From Marsupella aquatica (taxonomy: Eukaryota > Marchantiophyta), in contig OZ316894.1 of the NCBI GenBank assembly GCA_973895155.1, positions 15,872,001 through 15,936,000 on the forward strand: 64,000 nt of DNA, in the 5' to 3' direction. This document shows, one piece after another, positions 25,301 through 38,100 of this stretch. Numbering within the stretch: position 1 is the first letter of the stretch; each line of letters starts with the position of its first letter. Under the pieces are notes generated by a model that was not told where the DNA came from, searched no databases, and saw only the letters and a program-made list of their open reading frames with translations. The position numbers were made by a program, and so were the translations under genes.

Positions 25301-26482
25301 TATCACCTGAACAGAAGAACTATGGGGATGACACTTAATGCATCGATCAATCCCCTAACTGAACAAATGTAGTAGAATCGAACAGGTTCCCTACATACAT
25401 ACAGGAAAAAGCATTAATTTGCCACATATCAGGTAGTCTGATGAAATGGACAACTTTGTAAGAGCATCTCCAATGGTTATGACTTTATTTCACTGGTTCT
25501 ATTAAACAGGGCAGCCAGGTGCTAATTCCAACACTAAAGCTTGGTGATACAAGGGGGAAAACCAGTTTGCACAGGTCCTTTCCAACACAGGACCTCTTCC
25601 CTGAACAGAAGACTCTCTAAAGAAGAGGTGCAACCTTGATCTGGGACTTCATAATAAGTAAACCTCCTCAAAGGTCAATGTAGTAGCTGGCCCTCGCAAT
25701 AACTTTACTTTGTACAGCAGAAAACCCGATCCTCTAAACGTACAGTAACATTTTAGCTAGTAAAAGAGATGGACAGGGACGTTTTGCCATTTGTACATGG
25801 TTTGGTCAAAACTGCACGATAGTCTTCCAATGCATAACCATGATTGGAGATGCTCAAAGCGCATGCATATCAAGACAGAAACTACAGAAATGCAGCAATT
25901 AGGCCAATTTCTGGCAAGGATAGCGAACGTAATCAATTTTGGAAAGGGGCTTGAAACATCAGAATATAGTGCCTTGGATGCATGCTTTTGTCCAATCATT
26001 GCTTCATTACATTTGGAGCCTTTTTGTTCATATGCATTATTTTGAAATACGACTGCCTTGACCGTTTTTTGGTTTGAATTAGCCACTCAGTAACCAAGCT
26101 TTGAGACAATGATTAATATGTTACTTACGTGTAAAGTCTCAATATGTAGTCACAAAGAAACCCAATACTAATAAAGTTTTGAATGTGAAAACACCAGTTT
26201 TGCCGTGCTGAAGGTTGATACCTGCACAAGGAACCGTCCCACCAAATAGCAGAGATATCTTCAACTTGCATTTGAATGTTTTGCAGCTTAAATGCAATAG
26301 TGTATGAAATATAGTGCTTGGCATATAGCTGAATAACAACCAACGCTTATATGCTAGATAAGGATCAGACAAGATATTGCATTCAAATCCGGGTTCAGAT
26401 GTGCACAATTTATGGGTGGCTGATGAACTCACGTTGAGTAGATATACAAGCAACAAGATAGTCCAGCCAAGGAGAACTCGGC
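16329..26482 (-). CDS. Slo/BK-type (KCNMA1-like) potassium channel, main exons
   Basis: Exons resolved on the minus strand with matching phases: 21918-21785 (selectivity filter STVGYGDLS plus S6), 21450-21323 (PYGGSFSTRKIV, start of RCK1), 21116-21065, 20607-20466 (AEFIEGSPIRQPDLARV), 19709-19498, 19090-18922 (GLYTFITNLF), 18518-17534 (start of RCK2, RVLLFPKDYLIRQDDVG), 17187-16830 (GEVGLQDSLRY, RALSSTMLGFLL) and 16683-16329 (YVLTNPPKDC, ending in TGA). Upstream are the pore helix (FWQAFYFLVVT, exon ending at 22517), an S2-like segment (GFLCDYILRLYT, ending at 26129) and a first membrane segment starting at 26482 (RVLLGWTILLLVYLLN). Exons for S3 to S5 are only partly placed. The order pore, RCK1, RCK2, C-terminal domain is diagnostic of Slo channels, which pass potassium and are gated by ligands at the RCK ring. 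The Asp-rich calcium bowl expected before RALSSTMLG is not present. Confidence 0.85.
19923..20021. repeat. 39-bp near-perfect hairpin in a channel intron
   Basis: The arm at 19923-19961 (GATGTGTCGTGGTTGTGTGG...) is the reverse complement of 19983-20021 with two mismatches, leaving a 21-nt loop. Both arms continue the palindromic phrase GCTAGTCC / GGACTAGC, and another CTATAGCTAGTCC lies just upstream at 19899. It lies in the intron between two RCK1 exons. It may be a foldback transposon or a small-RNA-type hairpin. Confidence 0.85.
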
Positions 26483-26741
26483 CTGCCCATCATCATCATA
26501 TATGAGAAGTACGATTAAAAGTTTGTTTTTAGAACCACTTAGGAAATGCATGAGCTTGAGTATTAAAATATTTCCTAACCAACTTACAACTACATGAGCA
26601 TGATCTGTGCAAGTAAAATAATTTTGGTACAGAGTCGTCTTGACAAAAATGGGTTTCCAGTTAAGTGGATATCAATAGATATTAAATACTTTTTTGGCCA
26701 GTAGTTCAAGGAGTGAAGCTACAACTGTACGTGGACCCGGA

Positions 26742-27757
26742 CTACTGTCTTCCCCCGAACACAACGCCCGGGCGCTGTGTTCGAATATGGTCAAAACAGG
26801 GACTTTAGGCAAAAAAGACATTTTCACTCAAACACAACGCCATATTAACACAACGCCCGGGCATTGTGTTCGAAATTGACTTTGTGTTCGAAAATGTGCA
26901 CATTCAAGTGACTATAGGAGAAAGGTAACCAGGTCGCAACTACTATCCGTTACTTTAAAATCGTTCAACACATCCGCTCTTTCAACTTACAAAATCCATC
27001 GTCCTTTGAGAAATGTAAGCTAACTTCAAAATCCTTCATTCGCGGAGAAGTGTGCGCTGTTTCCAAAATGTTAAGCAGCAATCCGGAAGTATCGATATAT
27101 TCTTCTACTGTGTGAACTTTTGACAGACTTTCACATCAACCTCTGACTGATGCCACGACGTCTCGTCAAGGAAACCCATAGTGCCTATGTGCATAATTAG
27201 GTCTGATTACTCACTTTCTCTATTTTCAATTTTCCATTGCCTTCAAGATCAAGGCACTCAAATAGAAACAAAGCAGTCTCATGAACATTCCACACTGCAT
27301 GAAGAAAGATTAAATAATTATAGAAATAAGCAAATTGGCCACGGTAAACCGAACAACTCTGAAAAGTGGACGAATAATTATGTTTTACTAAGTGATAGTA
27401 GTACACTTGGTATGGATGGTTTGTCAGGTTTTGTTTTCTATTGCAAATTTGATTTCTCCCCTTGTGTAATTTCAGTGGTTCAATTATTTAGCTACACATC
27501 CTTTGAATGAGCAAATATTGTTGGGAAGTAAAAAAACCAAAACTTGAACACACTCCTCTCTAATACACATAACTTTTATGCATATCATTCCTACTTACAC
27601 TTTACATGCATCTCACAATGCCAAAATTCAAGCACATTACCTTAAATTTGAACACCACGTCACATTTCAAACACAGAGCCACAAGTCCAAAAAATGAAAA
27701 CATTGACTTTAAACTCGAACACAGCGCCCAGACCTTGTGTTCGGGGGAAGACTGTAG
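26742..27757. mobile_element. 1.0-kb inverted-repeat DNA element in the channel gene
   Basis: The left end at 26742-26795 reads CTACTGTCTTCCCCCGAACA and continues through CGCCCGGGCGCTGTGTTCG; the right end at 27757 downward reads CTACAGTCTTCCCCCGAACA and then GGGCGCTGTGTTCGAG, so the ends are inverted repeats of about 50 bp with a few differences. Within the left end, CGAACACAACGCC and GGGCGCTGTGTTCG form a near-perfect palindrome, and a related CGCCCGGGCATTGTGTTCG recurs at about 26850. No transposase is present. No clear target duplication was seen. It lies upstream of the first membrane exon, in what is probably an intron. Confidence 0.7.
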
Positions 27758-28795
27758 CTATATATTCTTATATATTGCAGGGAACAGATCTTACTATTTG
27801 TTCAAATGGCTTTGTCCTCGTTCAAGTCTTTGTTAGACTAAATTAAAGGACTTGAGTGTATGTAGCCGGCTAGTACATAGGAAAATCAAATGATCAGCTA
27901 AACATATATTGGATTGCTTTTGACAGGAAGAGAACTAGACAGTTCTGGGACGTAGAGTTAATTTGGTCATCATCTTAAGTTTGACCATTAGCTTTGAGTA
28001 AATCATGTTCAAATTAATCAACAACAGCAATTGAAGAAATTGAGAATTATTATTTTGTGCCTTGTAACCAGAAAATAATCCATCCATCAGTAGGAGATCA
28101 TCTCTGAATTGGAGCATGCAACATTGCAAGGTAGCCAGTGATACGCGAGGATCCAACAAGGGACCCAGCTAGGAGGAAGAGAGTTGAAACATGGTCTCTA
28201 AGTGGGAACAAAAGGGGCCTAAGGAATCAGTACTCCCCCCACTACACATCGTTCCCCCCACAGACATATACTCTCCCCACCCCTATGTGTGTATAGGGAA
28301 GATTGAACCTAAGACCTCTTAGTTCCAGGCTCATCCCTTGGCCAACTGGTTAAACATTGAAAACTAGTGCCCACGTGAACATGATAGTATGATCCATTAG
28401 GATATCTCAAAGCTTAATAAATGTTATGGTCCATATCTAGTGTCCATATCTAGTGTGGTGATTAAGTCTGCCCAGTGGAACATGGACGATTCTTTTCTTC
28501 ACACTTGAAGATAACCCAATTTCATGCAAGTTTAGATATCACTTTCTTTACCAAGAGACATGTGGAGAGGACAAATTGCATTATATCCTTACAATGGGTG
28601 TAATGGTCACTCTGTTCCATACGGTTCAGGAACATGCAACGATGAAAATCTAGGGAGCTAAGATCATGCTTCTCGTTTCCCTTGAAGGCAAACTCAAATT
28701 CAGGCAAATTCAGATTTTACTTTCTTAGTACCAAGAGATAAGCAGAGGACACATCTCAAGATGCCCTTGCACTCTGTGTGATTCTCATTCTCTTC

Positions 28796-28938
28796 CAGAA
28801 TGTTCCGAAATTTTTGCAGAGATTGAAGTACACTTCAGACATTGGGTGCGATGCTCATTCTCTTCCATAATGTTCCGAAATTCTTGGAGAGATTTAAGTA
28901 CACTTCACAGATTGGGTGCGATGCTCATTCTCTTCCAT
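28796..28938 (+). repeat. Two-copy tandem repeat of about 71 bp
   Basis: TCTCTTCCA.AATGTTCCGAAA and the following AGAGATT.AAGTACACTTCA..GATTGGGTGCGATGCTCAT phrase occur twice in direct succession, with a third start at 28928. An older, more diverged duplication of about 190 bp precedes it (about 28525 and 28710). It abuts the donor side of the exon at 28996-30001. Confidence 0.65.
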
Positions 28939-28995
28939 AAGCTAAAGTATAGAAATACGCAAATGAGAAGTCTTGCCGGGATTTAAGTGCACTTA

Positions 28996-30001
28996 CCAGA
29001 TGCCAGACCGTACCGAGAACTCCTTCTCGAATCCATGTTTTGGCTTTCAGGGAGACAGGAACTGTGCCCGTGAGCTGTGTGTCATGGTAAGTGCGGAGCA
29101 CATGCAAGCTAGCAGCCACATGTTTCAGAGTCTTCTTGTTGTTCCAATCAATGAATGCCGTCCACAGCCGATTGATTGTGTTCGTTAAATACTCCCAACA
29201 TGTGAAATCGTCCACTTCCTCCGCCAGATATTGGTTGCCATGACCAGTTGCTTCGTTTTGCTTTGCCAGCGACCGGCGCCGAGCAGCTTGAGCTTGAGCT
29301 GATGGCGCATAAGTCTCAATAGTCGCCTGTGGGAAAGAAGGATAATCTCTTATCACAAGATTTCGTGGCTTGACCTTTTTCTTATCGAAGGCGAAGATGT
29401 GTGTACTTTCACCGCTTGTATCTTCTCCACAAGCAAGTTTTCCCATTTTTCGATCCACATTCACTTCCGGAACAGATACTTCTTGGGAGAGGTCTTGTGT
29501 TGGCAGATTCGTTCGTGTACCACGTTTTGCTTCTGAGAAGTGTTGCACGGCCAAAGGAACAGATTTGTTATGATCATCTCCTTCTGCCCGATAATGGGAC
29601 TCAATCGATGAATTCCCAGGCTCTTCGGGAGCTGCTGCTCTGTCTAGAGTAGCCTGTGCCGGTTGCTTTGTTGGAAATTTTCCCCGCAGAGTAGGTCTTC
29701 CCACAGCATTGATTGCTGGATGCCATGTGGGTGGCGCTATCTTAATTTTCCCCGGTTCGTTCTTTGAGGAAAGTTTCGTAATCGATCTAGGGTATCCTTC
29801 CGCTCGTTTGTATGGTGCTTTGACATCTACATGAGTTTGTTCAAGGTTCGATATCACATTCTGTGTCGCACCGATTTGCACATTTTGTTGAGGATGAATT
29901 TGTTTGGCTCGAAGTTGTGATGAAATATCTTCCGCACCTGGAGGAGGAATCGGAGGCGGAACGGAGAGCCAGCGTCCTTGACCTCTCCCCGGCGAAGACA
30001 T
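28996..30001 (-). CDS. Probable N-terminal exon of the Slo-type channel
   Basis: An open frame of about 335 codons starts with ATG at 30001 (MSSPGRGQGRWLSVPPP) and runs to a strong donor, CTG followed by GTAAGT, at 28996. The first 240 residues are Pro/Ser/Lys-rich and look disordered. The last 90 (FTCWEYLTNTINRLW, WNNKKTLKHVAASLHV, GVLGTVWHL) look helical. It is on the same strand as the channel with no other gene between, which is why I assign it there as the cytoplasmic N-terminus. The exit phase is 0, while the next membrane exon at 26482 needs phase 1, so at least one more small exon must lie between 26483 and 28995, or this is a separate gene. I recognise no named domain in it. Confidence 0.5.
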
Positions 30002-33000
30002 CTTGGTGTCTCACACAGGGTGACTTCTTCAACTGCCTCGAACCTGAGTGATCCTCGAATCATGAAATTGCTGTATCATAATCATTCTGAACTCCATATG
30101 TGCGGTTTCTCTAATTCGTTCTGCATCCATGGGACAAAGCAATATAATTCTTCTTTTTGACAACGGCTCGTCTAATTGATCTCCATGGTGTATTTACTGA
30201 AATATAGCGAACATCGTGCTCTTGTCATTTCCTCCGAGAGATCTCCATCCAATTATGTGTTCACTAGACTGATCCATTGAGCTGCCTTATTATCCCCCCT
30301 CTCTTTCCTCTCCTTCGTTAGAAAGAGAGATCGAGGGTTCCTTTCTTCACCACCTTCTCTGCCACCTCTTTCTTTAGATAGAGGGTGTCTCTTGGGCTTC
30401 AGAAGGCTCAGATTTTCACTATCCTCTCTAGACCTGACGGAGGCAGTTGGTTTTGGTTTTCCACTCTAGACGGAGTCCACTTTGTGACCCCATAAGTGGT
30501 TTACTCAGGAGCTTTACCAGCTTTTCAGTTCCCCGTCCACCCCCTATGTGGTTTACTTGGGAGCTTTACTAGCTTTTCAGTTCCCTTCCAAGAGGGTGTT
30601 AGTCTACCTGGCTACTTTTATGTTCCATTATTTCATAAAAAAATTAAGGATGAAATCCATGAATCCCCACAAAAAGCCGGACAACAGAAACAAGTAATAA
30701 CATTTGATCCCAAAACCTATGAGTCCCCTACTCAAGTAAGTGACCTGAGCAAGCATCTTTGCTTCTAGTTGTTTTTTGTTCCTTTGTTGTTGTGGGGGCC
30801 TAAACTTCTTGGCTTGTTGGGCCTCTTAGGTGAGTGTGCTCCCTGAGCAAGCAACTTGGTACCTCTAGCATATCCGACAATAACCTTCATACAAAGTCGC
30901 ACTTGCTCCCTAATATGACCATCGCTTAACGGTCCTCACTGTTTACACAAGCAACTAGACACCTTGGTAAGTAACCTCATAGGATCTAGGAACTCCAAAA
31001 CTAGTCTCTAGACTCAAGCTCAACAAAGATTGGTAAGTAAATCACTGAGTAGAACCTCTTGAGTTTGCATGGCCTTGCCATAAGCCGAAGCCAGACCTAA
31101 CACCCATTGTTCTTACATAACAGCCCCTCTACAGGTTCTGCCCGTGCTTCCCCAATTCCTATTTGTTACTAGATGATTGTCTTGCCCCAAGGATACGCTC
31201 ATGGCCCAAATAAGCTAGCTTGTCCCAAAGCTTGTCTTTAATGTTGGGACCAGTTGGCCCTGACTCTAGTAACCATCCCTAAGGTTCACCCAACTAAGAA
31301 TCTAGGGGCCAACTGCACTTGGGCCTCAACACTCGTGTCTACTCTGCATTGTCTCCCCAACGCAAGCTCCCTTGGGAAATTGAACGCGGTTTGGCTGCTG
31401 CTTTGGCAGAATTTGGCAAGCGGGCAAGATAGCCCTCACAAACCTCGAGACTCAAAGGCACTCCAAGACCCAGCTAAGCTCAGAATGATGTACTCCTTCT
31501 CAAGAGCTTTCCAATGCATCCAAGAAGTCCTCCAATGGACTTCTCATTGAGAAATTATTGTCATTTTCGTTTGGTGTTTTGCCTTAGTGTTGCGACTGCT
31601 GCAATTCACAACTTGGGTTCGCCCTCCCCCAGGGAGACACCACTCCTATCATATATATTTATGGAGATCTTCCACCCTTGAACATGCTTTGGTCCCCTAT
31701 ATGTAGCCCTCAACCTGGACTCCAACCTGCACGCATGGATATGCAACTAACTTGCTATATATGTTACGTAACTTTCTAGCTAGACGCCCATAAGTGGAAT
31801 GTCTTAGCCCATTGTGATTGGGCCAACCTAGTGCTCATGCCTAAGTAGGCCCTCAGAACCCGTTGTCAATTGGGGACCTAGACAGCCACACCTGGGCCGC
31901 GCCTTATCTCATGCGCCAAACATCCATAATTGCGCATGAAGTAAACTTCATTAGCATTGGGCCCAAGAGGAGCTCTCATTCAAGCCCTCAAAACTCCAAG
32001 TCCGTACGGGGGTCTGGACGGTCCACCATGAGCCCGGCCCTTCCCATGACCCAACCAGCTCCAAGCTAGTCTAAGTCCTTAGTGTGCGTCACCAGCTTAG
32101 CGCCTTGCCCTTGCTAGTGCAACACCTCATTGCCCACTAGTCTCCCCATACTTAGTCCCCACCGGATGTCCGTTCCAAAGGCATGGACCATAAAGGAGCT
32201 CGACATCAGAGTCAGCAACATTGGAGCTAAGTGTTAGGGTAATCAAGTTCCGCAACTCTTTTCCTCTTCCCTCCCTTTATTGGATTGTTTTGCCTTTGGG
32301 ACCATGTCTCCTAGTTTGACATTTTTGTCTTTTGGCATTGTGATAAATAGATCAGTTCTAATCTGCTATATTACATGGGCTTGTCCCCTAGGGAAGCTGC
32401 GGCGCATCCTTAGTATGTTTTTGTGTTTGTGTGCCCCAGATGTAAACTGATCAGGGAAATCCCTCATGGTCACATTATTTGTCTAGTCCAAACTTCAGGC
32501 ATGAAATCACTTTGTTTAGTCAAAAACATTAGTGGTGACTCACTCAAAGCTACCATTTGTTAATTAATTAAGGACTAAGTCTCTCTTAAAGCTATCAATG
32601 TTAATTAGTGACTAGCAATAATAGTGCACAAGAACACTAGTAGACTAATACTAGTAGTGCATTGAATCTAAGCAACATTAGGGGAACACTAAGGATTGAG
32701 TATCATTAGGGTAATAGTAAGTTTTTCGGTGCATGGCAACACTATTTACGGACCCCCATTAGAGGTCCTTTCCAAAATTCCTGGCTCCACAGCGCGCCAC
32801 CTCATCATGGCACTCAGCAAACAAGAAGAGACTTGTTTTTGGATAAAATTAACTTCTACATTCGTGTTTGTGGCAACTTTGCTGTAAAAACTGGGACGCC
32901 ATGCCGTAAAAAAGAATGTAAAAAAAACTAACATGCAAATCAAAAGACAAAAAAGTTGAGGTAAAACTGCTCCTAGTAACAGTTTTATTTTCATTTTGAT

Positions 33001-33589
33001 TTTATTCAAAACATAAAATTTCCCGACAACAAATTTTGATTTGACATTGCTGAGTCAAATCATAATAAAAACTCAGCATTGTCACCATTCGATAAGAATT
33101 GAGTAAGTAATTTTGAAATATAGATTTTACCTGTGATTTCACAATCTCTAACGTGAATAGAAATCTTTGTTGTACAACCCCTGAAATGTTGACCCCTTTC
33201 ATGAGAATGTAACTAAAATTAACAGATTTTATGAGTACTAAGGAGATTCTGAATTTTAGAATTTATTTAGCTTTTTAATGAACTTAACACCGATAGATTT
33301 AGTTCTAAAAGTTGGTTTTGTATTTGATGTTAGTTATGGTTGCATTGGTAAGTTTGGCAACTATTTCAAGTGTCAAACATTGACTTGTCCATTTTTGAAT
33401 TTTGTTTTCTTTAGATTTGGAGGTCCATCTAGGCTCCAGTCTCTAGAATAACAGGGGGGTCCACGTATTAATTTTTTTGAGGGGAAAGGGCAAAGCCCAG
33501 AAACTTGGGTTCAACTATTGTGGCTGACTCTTTGCTTTCTGTTGGGTTTCATAGATTTCCCCTCTAAATTTAACAAAAAAAAAAATGAA
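30002..33589. other. Intergenic, no gene recognised
   Basis: Presumed promoter side of the minus-strand gene followed by old repetitive DNA. A 52-bp tandem duplication lies at 30495-30598 (GTGGTTTACT..GGAGCTTTAC repeated). The GC-richer stretch 31000-32250 reads like degraded retrotransposon sequence but has no recognisable protein motif. Confidence 0.4.
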
Positions 33590-33627
33590 AAGAAGAAGAA
33601 GAAGAAGAAGAAGAAGAAGAAGAAGAG
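33590..33627 (+). repeat. (GAA)n microsatellite
   Basis: About 12 uninterrupted AAG/GAA triplets follow an A-rich run. Simple sequence repeat with no other feature. Confidence 0.9.
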
Positions 33628-34985
33628 TTGTTGCAGTACAGGTGCTCTGCAATTTGGATGAAACTGTAGTCTAGCTCAAGGGTTATTCGCTATTTAGAAA
33701 GATTCATACTCAGCGACCAGACAAGCAATTACCTGTTTGCTGTGTTACTTAGGGGTTGACATTTCTTCAATAGTGAAAGATTAAAAACCTATGTAATCCA
33801 CGTGGTCAAGGCCCATGGTCATGCTCATTGCCCACTTAACAACTGACATAACTGATAAGTCATTTGTGTTAAAACAAATTCAATTCCACACTCAACTATG
33901 TATTTTAGCAGCTGGCAATGTTAAGTTCTAGATCTCTAGATCTGACATCATATCTGCTAGTTCACTTAAGTAATAATGCAAATTCCTTCTCCTAGCAACT
34001 CCTCATACTTCAAACAAAACTCCTACATTCCTATCCTGCTGATCCAATGAAATTGATGGTGCCCACTTGAAAAGAAACATGTACATTAGCTTGAGATGAC
34101 ACCAAGAAGTCCACAAAGCTTTCCTCCTGCAGTTTTTGTTCTTGAGATGTGAACCGGGAGCCCTGAACCTCTTCCGTAGTTTAGGGTTTAACCTTGCAAA
34201 ACCCGCTCCTTACCCCAAAGTAACATTTATTCTCTCGATTGAAAAATCTCCTTTCCACTATATGTACTCCTTATAAACAAACCAAAACACCATCCCATTA
34301 GAAGATATAGTCAAGCACTGCCCGCCCCTGCTCCAACAGAAGGAAAAGAAAAACAAAAGGTATTCAACAAATAAAATATAGAAAATATTACAAAACCCAA
34401 AAGTATCCCACCCCATCGTGTCCTTTTTAATTTGCCGCATCAAAACACTGTGGCCCTCCACCACGACCCACCCCAATGGATAGAAAAACAAATAATATAT
34501 AAACAGAGAAACTCACACGGGCATCACCACCGAGACAGGAAACAGGAAAACAGGAACCTGTACCATGAATGTTTTGAAGTTTTGAGCCCACATTTTAGCG
34601 AAAGGTAACACTTGATCGGGTTCCTTACAACAACTAAATGCAGTCACTTCTCCACCACATATACATAAACCATCGAGTGGGTCCCACCATACACTGGCTG
34701 CTGATACGAAACACACTCGAAATGTTACTTATCTTAAAAATATCATCGGAATCGGAACTGTATTCTATAATATCGCTAGGTGCTAACAAAAAAACAAACC
34801 AAGATTTCTAGCCCATTTAAATAAACTTCTTGCAAAAATACTTACTAGTGTAAGAGTTTAGATGAGAAGAATTTCCATTCCCAGAATGTTAAGAAACGGA
34901 AATTTTGGTGGCAAACACAAGTACTTTAAAGCATCCATCCGGCCCATGAAATGAAAGAGATTCACTCAGAACGGGACAAACTTAT
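33628..34985. other. Intergenic, left flank of the palindrome-bearing element
   Basis: No domain or exon recognised. No terminal inverted repeat matching the right side of the 35-43 kb block was found here, so the left boundary of that element is undefined. Confidence 0.35.
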
Positions 34986-35100
34986 GCTAGCGCTGGGCGC
35001 TAGCCATATATATTAACCAAATGTGATCGTTGAAAAGAAATGAAACGTTGCACATGCGACAAATGAGGTTGGAGCCGTTCAACGTTACTAAATCTCTAGT

Positions 35101-38100
35101 CTATAAGTTTAGAGAATTCTGCCTAGCTAGAATGAGCCTCACCTCACCTACAGTCAAAATTGGCTGACTAGCCAAAGTTGAATCCACGACATCTAGTTTG
35201 AGGACGTTGGTATAAACCCAATATAGATGCTTGCAAGGCATGAAAGGCTGTCCATGAGAATGGTGACGATAGAAGTCCTCACAAGAACAGTAGGGGAAAA
35301 TACAAATCTGCACCCAGTAAGTGTTTGTCGTACGAAGTTTCTCTTGGGTCTGGATCTGAAATTGTTTGCCCCAGGAGTTTCCGATTGAAACATCAAACTG
35401 TTGAATCAGTGTCATCGGCTCCTTGTTTGCAGATTCAATTCTTTTGTTGTGTCCTTGTGAAAGATTTGAACGTGGGACTGTATTTTTACCATTCCTACTC
35501 CGAAGGCGGATATTTGGCTCCAGGAGATTGATTTTCTCAGGGAAAACATTCACATTGATTCGCAAGTCAAATGGAGATGGAGGAGCCTGACGTCCGGCCT
35601 CTGGATTGATCGCAATCCCTTGCTGAGATAGGAATTGGACCTCAGCTTCCGAAAGATTTGTGCCCTTCAAAACGGGCAGGGTATGAGGAAACAGGGGAAG
35701 ATTCACCACATTACGATGGGGCCGACTCTTATAGCATGCATTATTGGGACAGAACCAAATCATCTCAGGATGTGGTTCTCTCCTGAACATGCGGTATCCT
35801 TTGACAACAATGCCAACTACACCATCCGTTGACGGGTAACCAACCTTTTTCAGACGATTTCGACATTCATCTCGATCCGATTTACCACCAAGAGATCCAT
35901 TACATTGAGGCCCTGCACCATGTTTCGTCACTCTTCGCAGGTGCCAAGCACCTGGTCGCACATCTGTCTCCAACACAAATGAATCATGGACAACCCTTTG
36001 GAGGTTCGGAGGTGCACTATGCAGCGCTACAGAAGACCTTGTCACCCTCCTCCACGATGGAGTACTCCAATGACAGCCTTCTTTGATTTCGCTCTCCGAC
36101 AGATCCACAACGCCAATGTTATCGTGAACAGGTCCCTCTGCATTCGGGGAGAATTTGGTCTTGTTTAAGTTTTTCCTCTTCATGCCTCGAGTATTTGGTG
36201 ATGTTACAAGAATAGTGTCATGCCGATGGGAGTCTTGTGCCGAGATGTTCCCAGAGGCTTGACCTTTCCTCTTCATAGACTTTGTTGTAACATCCCCATT
36301 GAGTGGACCACTCCTTTCCAGGTCGAATTCAGCCGCACCGGAAAGAAGCATATTGGAAGCATCTTGGAAAAGTTTTGAAGAACCTGCCTGGTCCACCGAA
36401 CGGAATGCCAATTCCCAAATTGTAGGTCCGGTTCCTCGGTGAAGACCTCTCTTATACGCCGTGTATGCTGCAACTTGTGAGACACCCCTGTTTTGGTCCA
36501 TCTCACATGCTTCGAATAGGCCAGCCTTTTTCTTAGTTTGCCAAGCCTTCATTATGGAATGCGCCGCCTCTGAAGTAGTACAGTTAGGAATCATAGCGCT
36601 TTCCTCCACGCTTTTGTTCTGCATCCACCATAGGAGCAGAGTTTAGGAAATATGAATTAGCCACATGTACATAAAATCAATGACAGCGCCTGGCGCTAGC
36701 AACATTCAAACTAAAATTTTGTAAATTTAAGAAACAAGTGGTCCATTAATACTAGCATCGGGCGCTAGTATCAAAAACCAGATAATGATGAACAAAACCT
36801 ACGAGACCACACTAACTGAAAATAATGGTAGCGCCAAGCGCTAGTATGAGTTCGAGTGGTTACTGGATGTTGAAACTCACCAAACGAATGAAATTTCCCC
36901 ATTGATGCCATCGGACCACCCACCACGCCAACCAACCTTGGAGCATTCAAAGCTTCCCTGGAACACAATTCCCAGATCTCCACCATACATCGATATCCCT
37001 TGAAATTCTGTACGCTCCAAGAAATGTGGACGCGTTCCTTAAAGAGTCCCACATCTTCCGATGCTCATCTCGTTTTTCTTCCAATACACCTTCAATCGAG
37101 TGACGATGAAACGATTGATAGAAGTGAAACGCATCCGATCGCTCCTTTTCTGGGTTAGGATGTCCTCCGAAAAACACATTCCGAACAGCATTCCATCCAG
37201 CTTGGGCATTGTCAGCCATGAATCCATGGATCACAACATTATCCAACCCATTTTCATGGCAAACCTCAATCATCAATTTCCAGGCTTTCTCTAAAGACTC
37301 TGAATCTTTTGCTTTCAACTCACATGTGAAAATTGTGCAAAGAGCACGATAATTGTGATCATAAACATGTGCGCTAAAAGTTATCCAATATTTTGTCATC
37401 CTCCTCATCACATCAAAACTGACCCATGCCCCTTCCAATGGACCTCCAGGCTGCATTTGGTGCAACAAATCAACTCCAGATCCGTGCCCTTTTACAGTCA
37501 TTTTGAAAATATGTGGCCTATCCTCTTTACAGCCTTGACCTGGGAGCATGTAACGTTGTAGAAAGGGAAAGATTATGCATTTATGCATTTCAACAAGAAA
37601 CTCCAACTCACCTTTGCCTTTTTGGTCTTGCCGAACGCTTCGAAAAAGAGATGCAAACTTTTGAGGGGTCGAAACTACCATTAACGACTCCCAAATTTCT
37701 CTTTCCTCCAATTCACCAATGTCATTGTTGGACACACAAAGAGCCTTCCTTAAAGATCCAGTTATAGCGTTCTTCAGACCCGATGGTGTGGCACACGGCG
37801 TAGCTTCATGTTGTTTCTTTATGAAGTTGTGAGCAATCTTTTCACCACCACGAGAAAAAACTTTTTGACTGGGATGAGCATGAGTTCCGACATGCACAGC
37901 AAGACGGGACATATGCTTACAAGTATCCTCGTCTAGAAGTAGTTGAGGGTACATATAAAAAAGCATTGCAGGACATGCTTCAGTACAAAAGGGTAATTGT
38001 TGGCAATAGTGACAAATTACGCCACCCTTGTCAATCATCTTTCCTACGGTATGTGGCCCCGCGAGTTTGGGTGTCCCATCCCAAGCTTTACAATTTCTTC

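Noticed and set aside
22100-26100. Several short frames on both strands inside the channel gene
   Set aside because: Apart from pore and membrane-segment exons these are intronic, without domains or paired splice sites.
26755-26785. CGCCCGGGCG core as a member of the 35-43 kb palindrome family
   Set aside because: It lacks the TAG/CTA flanks and belongs to the terminal repeat of a different element.
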